DNA of 64,000 bases, taken from the NCBI RefSeq assembly GCF_011301715.1, contig NZ_CP049870.1:2046001-2110000 (forward strand). Direction: 5' to 3'. The notes under the pieces are model-generated. The model made no database searches. It worked only from the letters and a program-made list of their open reading frames with translations, and was not told the DNA's origin. The stretch comes from Sphingomonas sp. HDW15A (GTDB taxonomy: Bacteria; Pseudomonadota; Alphaproteobacteria; Sphingomonadales; Sphingomonadaceae). The position numbers and the translations under genes were made by a program. Position 1 is the stretch's first letter. Each line of letters starts with the position of its first letter. Positions 6,920 to 14,016 of the stretch are shown here, piece after piece.

Positions 6920-9223
6920 ATGGCGGATGTCGAGACCTTGACCAGGCTCCAGGTGGCGAACCTCCCGCCGGGCGATAGCGGCCGCGGCGTGGCCCGCCTG
7001 CCACTCGGCCTGATGAAGGGGCTCGGACTCAACGACGGCGACGTCATTGCCATCGTCGGCAAGCGTTCGACCGCGGCCCGGGCGATCCGCGCCTACGACG
7101 ATGACGAAGGGCTCGAGATTGTAAGGCTCGACGGCCTTCAGCGCGCCAACGCCGGCGTCGGATCGGGCGACTTCGTCGAGGTGAAGAAGGCGAACAGCAA
7201 GCCCGCGACGCGAATCGTCTTCGCTCCGGCGCAGGACAATATCCGGCTGCAAGGCTCGTCCGAGGCGCTGAAGCGGAGCTTCGCCGCCCGGCCTCTGTGC
7301 GAAGGCGATACGGTGGCAACCGCAGGGCACCAGCGGGTCAATGCCGACATGCCGGAGCACATCCGCCAGTTGCTGAACGCGCCTGCATTCTCCCTTCAGG
7401 AAGTGCGAATGACGGTAGTTTCGGCGGCTCCGAAAGGGATCGTCCATATCGGCCCGGACACCGTCGTCGAACTGCTCCCCGAATTTACCGCCAAGGTGAA
7501 AGGCGAGCGCCGAGCGGACGTCACTTACGACGATCTTGGCGGGATGAGTGACACAATCGACGCGCTCCGCGAAATGGTCGAGCTTCCGCTTCGCCACCCC
7601 GAATTGTTCCAGCGGCTGGGCGTCGACCCGCCGAAGGGCGTCCTGCTGCACGGCCCGCCGGGCACCGGCAAGACCCGACTGGCGCGCGCCGTGGCGAATG
7701 AAAGCGAGGCGCAATTCTTTCACATCGCCGGACCCGAGGTGATGGGCAGCGCCTATGGCGAGAGCGAAAAGCGGCTACGCGAGATTTTCGAAGAAGCGAG
7801 CAAGGCCGCCCCGTCGATCATCTTCATAGATGAAATCGATTCGATCGCGCCCAAGCGCAGCCAGGTGAGCGGCGAAGCGGAGAAAAGGCTGGTTGCCCAA
7901 CTGCTGACCCTGATGGACGGGCTCGAGCCGCGCCAGAACCTGGTCGTGATTGCCGCGACCAACCGTCCGGAAGCGCTCGACGAGGCGCTTCGCCGGCCGG
8001 GACGATTCGACCGCGAGATCATCGTCGGTGTTCCCGACGAGCGCGGACGGCGCGAAATCATCGCAATCCACACTCGAGGGATGCCGCTTGCCGAGGACGT
8101 CAATCTGGATGAACTCGCGCGGCGCACCTACGGCTTCGTCGGCGCCGACCTTGCCGCGCTGGTTCGCGAGGCGGCGCTGGAGGCGGTCCGGCGAATCATG
8201 CCGAAGATCGACCTCAGCAAGGAGGCGATCCCGACAGAGGTGCTCGACGCCCTTTCCGTCGAAGCGCGCGACATCGACAATGCCCTTAAGCGTGTCCAGC
8301 CGAGCGCGATGCGCGAAGTCATGGTCCAGGTTCCGCAAACCACCTGGGATGACGTCGGCGGGCTTGACGAAGCCCGCGACAAGCTTCGCGAAGGCGTCGA
8401 GCTTCCGTTGAAGCACCCGGGCGCCTTTCGCCGCCTCGGCATACGTCCTGCAAAGGGTTTCCTGCTCTACGGCCCGCCGGGCACCGGCAAGACCTTGCTG
8501 GCCAAGGCCACGGCCAAGGAAAGCGAAGCCAATTTCATCGCCACCAAGTCGAGCGATCTCTTGAGCAAATGGTATGGCGAGAGCGAGCAGCAGATCGCGC
8601 GGCTGTTCGCACGCGCTCGCCAGGTCGCGCCGACGGTCATCTTCATCGACGAGCTCGACAGCCTGGTGCCGGCGCGTGGCGGCGGGATGGGCGAGCCGCA
8701 GGTAACGGAGCGGGTCGTCAACCAGATCCTGAGCGAAATGGACGGTCTGGAGGAGCTCAACAACGTCGTGCTGATCGGCGCGACCAACCGCCCGAACCTG
8801 ATCGATCCGGCACTGCTTCGACCTGGCCGGTTCGACGAGCTGGTCTATGTCGGCCCGCCGGACACCGCCGGACGCCGCCGGATCCTGGCGATCCACACCA
8901 AGCTCATGCCGTTGGCCAAGGACGTCGACCTGGAGGATCTTGCGCGCCGGACGGAGAATTTCACAGGCGCCGACCTTGAAGACCTGGTTCGCCGCGCCGG
9001 CTTGACCGCACTTCGCCGCGACCTTGAGGAAGGCCAGGTCACCAAAGCCGACTTCGAGACGGCGTTGAGTGAAACCCGGGCGTCAGTGACCGAAGAGATG
9101 CTGAACGACTATGCCAAGATCCGCGATACGCTGAAGTCCGACGCGGTGAAGCCGGTCGGCGGAATTGGCTTCGTGCTTCCCGGGATGCTGCGCCCGAAGG
9201 CCGGAGAAAGCGGCAAGGCCTAG
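6920..9223 (+). CDS. Cdc48/p97-like tandem AAA+ ATPase
   Basis: 767 residues with the full layout of archaeal VAT and eukaryotic Cdc48/p97. There is an N-terminal double-psi-barrel-type domain (about 5-185), then D1 with Walker A GPPGTGKT at 245-252 and Walker B IIFIDE at 300-305, then D2 with Walker A at 518-525 and Walker B VIFIDE at 573-578. Arginine-finger regions (RRPGRFDRE, LRPGRFDEL) are present in both rings. Family members unfold proteins with ATP; bacterial substrates are mostly unknown. No C-terminal HbYX proteasome-docking motif is visible (ends GESGKA). The ATG at 6920 has GAGGA seven bases upstream. Its stop overlaps that of the convergent MFS gene. Confidence 0.93.
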   Translation: MADVETLTRLQVANLPPGDSGRGVARLPLGLMKGLGLNDGDVIAIVGKRSTAARAIRAYDDDEGLEIVRLDGLQRANAGVGSGDFVEVKKANSKPATRIVFAPAQDNIRLQGSSEALKRSFAARPLCEGDTVATAGHQRVNADMPEHIRQLLNAPAFSLQEVRMTVVSAAPKGIVHIGPDTVVELLPEFTAKVKGERRADVTYDDLGGMSDTIDALREMVELPLRHPELFQRLGVDPPKGVLLHGPPGTGKTRLARAVANESEAQFFHIAGPEVMGSAYGESEKRLREIFEEASKAAPSIIFIDEIDSIAPKRSQVSGEAEKRLVAQLLTLMDGLEPRQNLVVIAATNRPEALDEALRRPGRFDREIIVGVPDERGRREIIAIHTRGMPLAEDVNLDELARRTYGFVGADLAALVREAALEAVRRIMPKIDLSKEAIPTEVLDALSVEARDIDNALKRVQPSAMREVMVQVPQTTWDDVGGLDEARDKLREGVELPLKHPGAFRRLGIRPAKGFLLYGPPGTGKTLLAKATAKESEANFIATKSSDLLSKWYGESEQQIARLFARARQVAPTVIFIDELDSLVPARGGGMGEPQVTERVVNQILSEMDGLEELNNVVLIGATNRPNLIDPALLRPGRFDELVYVGPPDTAGRRRILAIHTKLMPLAKDVDLEDLARRTENFTGADLEDLVRRAGLTALRRDLEEGQVTKADFETALSETRASVTEEMLNDYAKIRDTLKSDAVKPVGGIGFVLPGMLRPKAGESGKA

Positions 9224-10524
9224 TCCAGACGCCTCCAAGTCCAGGCAGCCAGCAACGCCATGCCGAGACCGCAAAGGATCGAGGGCACCGTCGAGTCGAA
9301 CTGGTAGATTAGCATGACGATGGTCGGCGCCGCGATGTAACTGACCCCGTTGGCGGAGGTGATGATCCCGGCAATCGCGCCTTGCTCGCCCAATGACACG
9401 GCGAGGCTTGCGCCGCCCGTGAAACCGGGGCGCGTGAAGCCGAACCCGAGGCTCGCCAGGGAGAATCCGACGACCAGTCCGTAGAGGTCGTCGGCGAAAG
9501 ACAGGACGGCGAAGCCACCCGCCGCCACGAGCGACCCGACCGCGATGAGCGCGCGCGCCGTCATCGCGAGACGCGGGATCAGGCCCCACTGGGCGGCGAG
9601 GGTCGCGGCGGCGCCGGCCATCAGGACAATCGCGATCGGGCCTTCCGATCCCATCGGCGCGAGCGCCAGGCGGTCAATGACGAGGAAGCCGAGATAGGTC
9701 AGCACCGCAGCCTGGGCATGGCCCGAAGCGACTCCCGCGACGATCCATCCGCGAATCCGCGGGTCGCTCCATCGCATTCGAACGCCCGAGCGAGGCGCGG
9801 TCGAGGCAATGACGCTGGCGCCGGTCGTCGGGGTAGCGATCGAGGGATAGCTCATTGCTGCGCCGTGACCTGCCCGCGGCCCACGGCCGTGCTTCATGTC
9901 ATCGGGTAGCCAGCGCCACACCGACAGCCATACGGCAAGGCCAATCAACGCGAAACCGAAGAAAGGCCCGGGAAGTCCGACGATCGGAAGCACGAAAAGC
10001 GGCGCCATGGCCGGGCCGATGACCGTGCCGAGACCGAAGCTCGACGCGAGCGCCGAAAGAGCCGCAACCCGCGCAGTTCGCCGTGTCTTGGAGGCGAGGT
10101 AGGCCTGGGTTGCGCTGGGCGTTGCCGATCCCAGGGCGCCGTAGATGGCCCGCGCGATCCCAAACAGGATGAACGCCGCCATTCCGCCGACGATCCCGGA
10201 AAGGCCGGCTTCCAGTGCCAGCCCGCACAACAGGGACGAGATCACGAACCCGCCGACGCCAAGCAGGATCAGGGCCTTGCGGCCGTGACGGTCGCTGGCC
10301 CTTGCCCACATCGGCGCCAGCAGCACCCAGAGGACTGCGGAAATTGTATAGGCGATGGCGACCACCACGTCGGGAATGGCCATCGCCCGGCCAATTGCTG
10401 GCATGACCGACTGAACAGCAGTGTTGCCCGAAGCCGCGACCAGCATGGCCGCGTAGAGCAGCACGAAGTGCCCGCGCCTCATGGCAGTCCCGCCAACACC
10501 CCTGCGCACCGCCATCAATTGCAT
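9220..10524 (-). CDS. MFS transporter
   Basis: A 434-residue major facilitator superfamily permease with about twelve hydrophobic segments. The loop between helices 2 and 3 carries the MFS signature as RASDRHGRKALILLG. The cytoplasmic central loop is about 45 residues (around GRGPRAGHG). Overall similarity is to drug/metabolite antiporters; the substrate is not predictable. The start at 10524 (MQLMAVRR) has AAGG eight bases upstream; internal ATG codons at 10515 and 10482 are alternatives, the last giving MRRGHFVLLYAAM directly at helix 1. Confidence 0.88.
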   Translation of the reverse strand: MQLMAVRRGVGGTAMRRGHFVLLYAAMLVAASGNTAVQSVMPAIGRAMAIPDVVVAIAYTISAVLWVLLAPMWARASDRHGRKALILLGVGGFVISSLLCGLALEAGLSGIVGGMAAFILFGIARAIYGALGSATPSATQAYLASKTRRTARVAALSALASSFGLGTVIGPAMAPLFVLPIVGLPGPFFGFALIGLAVWLSVWRWLPDDMKHGRGPRAGHGAAMSYPSIATPTTGASVIASTAPRSGVRMRWSDPRIRGWIVAGVASGHAQAAVLTYLGFLVIDRLALAPMGSEGPIAIVLMAGAAATLAAQWGLIPRLAMTARALIAVGSLVAAGGFAVLSFADDLYGLVVGFSLASLGFGFTRPGFTGGASLAVSLGEQGAIAGIITSANGVSYIAAPTIVMLIYQFDSTVPSILCGLGMALLAAWTWRRLD

Positions 10525-10629
10525 CGTCGTGCCTTAAGACCGTTGCGGCGCATCGCAAAGCGATGGCGAGAACTGGACAAGCCCCGAAGCATTTGCCAAC
10601 GCGAATTGCGTCACTCCATCGGAGCCACC

Positions 10630-11271
10630 ATGTCGACCTCGCCTGCCCGAACATTGAAAGGCCCCCGCCGTTTCGTGCGCCGGGTCGCGCATCGGGCAAA
10701 TAGCCCGAAGTGGCAGTTCCTTCGCGGTTTCCTGAAGAATCCCGTGATGGTCGGGTCCGTCATCCCGTCGAGCCGAGTGCTGATCGACAAGATGCTGGCA
10801 CCCGTTGATTGGAAGGCAACCAGGCTGTTCGTCGAATATGGGCCGGGCGTCGGCACGTTCACCCGTCCGATCCTGGACAAGCTGGGTAAGGACGCCCGGC
10901 TCATCGCCATCGACACCAATCCCGATTTCATTGCCTATCTCAAGAAATCGATCGACGATCCGCGCCTCATTGCGGTCCACGGCTCCGCTGCGGATGTCGA
11001 GAAGATCATTGCCGAGCATGGTTTCGAGAAGGCCGACTATGTGGTGTCGGGATTGCCCTTCTCCACGCTCCCGCCCGGCGTCGGCGAAGCGATCGGAGCG
11101 GCCACGGCGAACGCGATCCGAAGCGGGGGCGCGTTCCTGGTCTACCAGTTCAGCCCCAAGGTCCGCGATTTCATCGCCCCTTATTTCGAGCGGATCGAGC
11201 GCGGCTTCGAATGGATCAATGTGCCGCCGGCCACCCTGTTCTGGGCATGGCGCGAACCGGCCACGGCCTGA
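10630..11271 (+). CDS. SAM-dependent methyltransferase, phospholipid N-methyltransferase-like
   Basis: 213 residues. After a basic N-terminus comes WQFLRGFLKNPVMVGSVIPS, typical of the PmtA/COG3963 group, then SAM motif I as VEYGPGVGTFT, the acidic end of strand 2 as LIAIDTNPDF, and motif IV as DYVVSGLPFST. Members methylate phosphatidylethanolamine or related substrates; rRNA dimethylases share the fold but the SGLPFS motif fits the lipid group. The convergent neighbour is a cardiolipin synthase-like protein, so a membrane-lipid role is plausible. The ATG at 10630 follows a GGAG. Activity on phospholipid is inferred. Confidence 0.8.
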   Translation: MSTSPARTLKGPRRFVRRVAHRANSPKWQFLRGFLKNPVMVGSVIPSSRVLIDKMLAPVDWKATRLFVEYGPGVGTFTRPILDKLGKDARLIAIDTNPDFIAYLKKSIDDPRLIAVHGSAADVEKIIAEHGFEKADYVVSGLPFSTLPPGVGEAIGAATANAIRSGGAFLVYQFSPKVRDFIAPYFERIERGFEWINVPPATLFWAWREPATA

Positions 11272-11274
11272 TCC

Positions 11275-12378
11275 TCACTCCTGGCCGAGGTTGATTCGGC
11301 GGGTGACGGTATAATCCATCGTCGTCACCAGGAAGTTCGAAAGCGCCCACTTCGTCTTGCGCCACAAGGTCGCCTTGGCCTTGTGGATGGCAGGCGTAAT
11401 CTCGATCGAGTTCGCGATCTCGCCATCGACATAGTCGCGCATGGCCCTGGCGAATTGGGCATCCTCGACCCGGAGCATCATCTCCAGATTGAGATAGAGA
11501 CTTCGAAAATCGAAGTTGGCCGAGCCGATGTGGACGGCATCATCGGCGATGTAGAGCTTGGTGTGGAATTTCGCCGGCTGATATTCGAAGACCCGAACCC
11601 CGCGCTTGAGCAACCGCCCGTAAGTGAAGCGTGTGGCGGCGATGGTCGCATTATTGTCCGACTTCGAAGCCGTCACAAGGCGAGCCTCTCCGCCGCGTTC
11701 CGAGACCCCGCCGATTCGCCGGAGCATGGCGTTCGAAGGTGAAAAATAAGCGGCGACGATATCGAGCCTCTTGGCGGAGAGTATGTCCTTCACGATCTGC
11801 ACCGGCCACGGATTGCTTCGGGCGATGGGTCCGCTGAACCGCCAGGCGATCGGTCCGCTGCCACGGCTGTGGCGGGCGATGATTCGGCGCAGTTTCTTGA
11901 CCAGGGGTTTGGGATGAACCGTCCAGTTCTCGATGTCGTCGAAGTAATCGGCGAGCTTCTCGACAGCCGGGCCGTCGACCGCCAGCCACAGATCGCGCCA
12001 GTGCTTCGGGCCCTCATCAGTAAGGTAATGCTCGTTGATATTGGCGCCCCCGATGATCGCGCGGCTGCCGTCGGCGACGACCATCTTCTGGTGGTTGCGG
12101 ATAAGGTAGCGGCGGCTGAGCGTGGGATGAAAGACGCTGTAGGTACCGCCGGCATCGCGGAGCGGCTCCAGAAAACCGGGGCGAATGGCGCCGCAGCCGA
12201 ATTCGTCGAGCAATAGCCGAACCGCGACCCCGCGCCTGGCCGCCTCGGTTAGCGCCTGGAGGACCCGGGTACCGGCCTTGTCCTCCGTGAACATGTAAAA
12301 GAGGACGCGGATGGATTCGCGCGCGGTCTCGATCATGTCGATCAGCGCCTCGAAGCGCTCCAGCCCCCCCGGCAACAA
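11275..12378 (-). CDS. Phospholipase D-like protein, cardiolipin synthase family (start uncertain)
   Basis: At least 367 residues with two PLD active-site HKD motifs: HQKMVVADGSRAIIGG (His about 96) and HTKLYIADDAVHIGSANFD (His about 272). Two such motifs make one active site for phosphatidyl transfer between phospholipids. No N-terminal membrane anchor is seen, as in the ClsB-like group. The start is a problem. The first usable codon is TTG at 12378, but the frame stays open upstream to about 12517 and encodes plausible family sequence (RLFLSPIDCEVAGNRLRLLP) with no ATG, GTG or TTG. The true N-terminus is probably upstream, from a non-standard start or hidden by a further indel. Confidence 0.8.
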   Translation of the reverse strand: MLPGGLERFEALIDMIETARESIRVLFYMFTEDKAGTRVLQALTEAARRGVAVRLLLDEFGCGAIRPGFLEPLRDAGGTYSVFHPTLSRRYLIRNHQKMVVADGSRAIIGGANINEHYLTDEGPKHWRDLWLAVDGPAVEKLADYFDDIENWTVHPKPLVKKLRRIIARHSRGSGPIAWRFSGPIARSNPWPVQIVKDILSAKRLDIVAAYFSPSNAMLRRIGGVSERGGEARLVTASKSDNNATIAATRFTYGRLLKRGVRVFEYQPAKFHTKLYIADDAVHIGSANFDFRSLYLNLEMMLRVEDAQFARAMRDYVDGEIANSIEITPAIHKAKATLWRKTKWALSNFLVTTMDYTVTRRINLGQE

Positions 12379-12564
12379 ACGCAGGCGGTTGCCGGCGACC
12401 TCGCAGTCGATCGGGGACAGAAAGAGACGATCATCTTCGCCGATGTGGCCGTCAGAGGAGCGCGAAGCAAGCGGGGCCCGGCGTGATTTGATTGACTTCG
12501 GGCAAGTGCGTGACTATCTGGCTCGCCTTCCCAACAGGGCTTTTCGAGATAGGCGGAACGACCA

Positions 12565-12906
12565 ATGGCGCGCGTGACGGTTGAAGATTGTGTCGACAAG
12601 GTATCGAACCGGTTCGACCTCGTGTTGCTGGCGGCCCAGCGCGCCCGGCAGATTTCGGGCGGTGCAGACCTCACCATCGATCGCGACCGCGACAAGAACC
12701 CGGTCGTGGCTCTTCGCGAAATCGCTGAGGAAACGGTTAAGCCGAAGCACCTGGAAGAGGCGATCGTCGGCAATCTCCAGCGTGTCCGCATCGACGAGGA
12801 TGACGAAACGGATGAGCTGGCGAGCCTCAGCGAATCCGCCGAAGCGCTTCGCCTGACTGCAGCGGCGCCGCCGCGCCCGACTCCGAGCGCGAGCGAGTAC
12901 GAGTAA
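12565..12906 (+). CDS. rpoZ: DNA-directed RNA polymerase omega subunit
   Basis: 113 residues, matching RpoZ from its first codon: [30 protein letters not shown] and [13 protein letters not shown]. Omega wraps the beta-prime C-terminus and aids core assembly. The C-terminal extension is acidic and then Pro/Ala-rich ([24 protein letters not shown]), longer than in E. coli but usual in alphaproteobacteria. A GGAACG stretch precedes the ATG. Transcription ends at the hairpin at 12932-12958. In many relatives rpoZ lies just upstream of rsh; here an HxlR gene and a small secreted protein intervene. Confidence 0.96.
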   Translation: MARVTVEDCVDKVSNRFDLVLLAAQRARQISGGADLTIDRDRDKNPVVALREIAEETVKPKHLEEAIVGNLQRVRIDEDDETDELASLSESAEALRLTAAAPPRPTPSASEYE

Positions 12907-12931
12907 TCGCTTACGCAACCATTGAATTTGG

Positions 12932-12958
12932 AAAAGGCGGCTAACCAGCCGCCTTTTT
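12932..12958. terminator. Bidirectional intrinsic terminator between rpoZ and the HxlR gene
   Basis: GGCGGCT (12936-12942) pairs with AGCCGCC (12947-12953) around AACC, with four A before and five T after, so it works on both strands. It covers the last codons and stop of the leftward HxlR gene. Confidence 0.88.
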
Positions 12959-13462
12959 CATGTCCGCATCTTCCCGGCGCAATTCCGCCCCGGTTGAGCG
13001 GTCGATCCACATCAGGTCGTGCAGTGCGAGCGGGCGGCCGTCGTGGGACTGAACGCAAATCCGCCGCACAGGCTTTCCATCGCGGGTGTCGGCAAGCACG
13101 ATGTCCTGACTGCCATGGCCCCAGTCCTCGCCCCATTGGCGCAGAGCGAGGACGACCGGGAGTAGGGCCTCGCCCTTGGCAGAGAGGGAATAGACGACTT
13201 TGCGTCGATCGTCGGGATCGGCGTGGCGCTCGAGGATCCCGCCTTCAACCATTTTCGTCAGCCGATTCGACAGGATGTTGCGGGCGATGCCGAGCCCGGC
13301 CTGGAATTGTTCGAAATGCTGGAGCCCGTTCAAGGCGCCGCGAAGAATAAGGAAAGCCCAGCGCTCGCCGATAAGCTCTACAGCCGGAGGCAGTGGGCAG
13401 GTCAGCGCAGCCTTGCGGAAAGCCTCAATGTCCGGATCTTCCGCAAGCATCTGCTGGTTCAA
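12941..13462 (-). CDS. HxlR-family winged-helix transcriptional regulator
   Basis: 173 residues. The winged helix spans residues about 20-110 with family motifs LIGERWAFLILRGAL, FEQFQAGLGIARNILSNRL and ERHADPDDRRKVVYSLSAKG. A conserved N-terminal Cys (LTCPLPPAVELIG) is present, as in HxlR proteins that sense redox or electrophiles. The C-terminal part (VRRICVQSHDGRPL) is a short ligand/dimer region. The start is TTG at 13462, chosen because GGAGGAGGAG lies five bases upstream; the ATG four codons later is too far from it. HxlR regulators often control a divergent gene, here the secreted protein at 13574, and an inverted repeat lies between them. Confidence 0.88.
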   Translation of the reverse strand: MNQQMLAEDPDIEAFRKAALTCPLPPAVELIGERWAFLILRGALNGLQHFEQFQAGLGIARNILSNRLTKMVEGGILERHADPDDRRKVVYSLSAKGEALLPVVLALRQWGEDWGHGSQDIVLADTRDGKPVRRICVQSHDGRPLALHDLMWIDRSTGAELRREDADMKKAAG

Positions 13463-13519
13463 CGCAACTCCTCCTCCGCCAATTCATGGCACAGCAAAAA
13501 TCAAAATAACAGTTGCGAA

Positions 13520-13548
13520 GAGAAACTGGAAGTGGCAATGAGTTTCTC
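13520..13548. promoter_or_regulatory. Inverted repeat between the HxlR gene and the secreted-protein gene
   Basis: GAGAAACT and AGTTTCTC are perfect 8-bp arms separated by 13 bp, so their centres are 21 bp apart, two turns of the helix. It lies 26-54 bp upstream of the GTG start at 13574. A candidate operator for the adjacent HxlR regulator; binding is inferred. Confidence 0.5.
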
Positions 13549-13573
13549 ATTAAAACCTTTTTGGAGACTTGTC

Positions 13574-13891
13574 GTGAACCGTCTCGCACTCATCGCCGCC
13601 TCGGCACTTTTTGCGGTTCCCGCTTCCGCCGGGACTTACACAGCCACACCGGCTTCACCGACTGCCGACGCCAAGGTTGTCGCGCGCGACATCGCCTGGA
13701 CTTATGCCGGCGGCAACTACACCGGCCGCACCGCCGAGAGCCGGCCGCTCGTTTTATGCCAAGGCCTCGCCAAGAAGGTCGGCCGTCTGAACGCCTTTAC
13801 GGCCGACGGCCGTGCATTCAGCGTCGATGAGCTGGCGAAGTGCAATGCTTTCGCCACTGGCGGATCGACCGCAGTCGCCAACGCCAATTAG
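13574..13891 (+). CDS. Small secreted protein, similar to the CC_3515 extracytoplasmic family
   Basis: 105 residues with a clean Sec signal peptide (MNRLALIAASALFAVPASAG, cleavage after ASA). The mature part contains KVVARDIAWTYAGG, AESRPLVLCQGLAKKVGRL and DELAKCNAFA. I recognise this layout from alphaproteobacterial proteins related to Caulobacter CC_3515, whose function is unknown; the two remaining Cys could pair. GTG at 13574 is preferred because GGAGA lies six bases upstream. An in-frame ATG at 13538 sits inside the inverted repeat and would add 12 residues before the signal peptide. A strong terminator follows. Confidence 0.7.
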   Translation: MNRLALIAASALFAVPASAGTYTATPASPTADAKVVARDIAWTYAGGNYTGRTAESRPLVLCQGLAKKVGRLNAFTADGRAFSVDELAKCNAFATGGSTAVANAN

Positions 13892-13925
13892 TCGCATCGC
13901 TTCCGGCAACCCTCCCGCCGGACAT

Positions 13926-13975
13926 GGGCCGGTTCGCCCCGCTGGCGCGGAAAGGCGAGCCGGCCCTTTTCTTTT
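13926..13975 (+). terminator. Strong intrinsic terminator before rsh
   Basis: A 13-bp stem (13926-13938 with 13954-13966, one G-U wobble) is followed by TTTTCTTTT. It ends the secreted-protein transcript and lies inside the longer open frame of rsh, which argues against any rsh start upstream of it. Confidence 0.9.
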
Positions 13976-14016
13976 CGCGCTTGCGAAATGGGCAGCCCTG
14001 CCCCCATCTTAGTACC

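Noticed and set aside
13840..14016. Longer rsh start upstream of 14017
   Set aside because: The extension contains the terminator of the upstream gene and has no similarity to Rsh N-termini.
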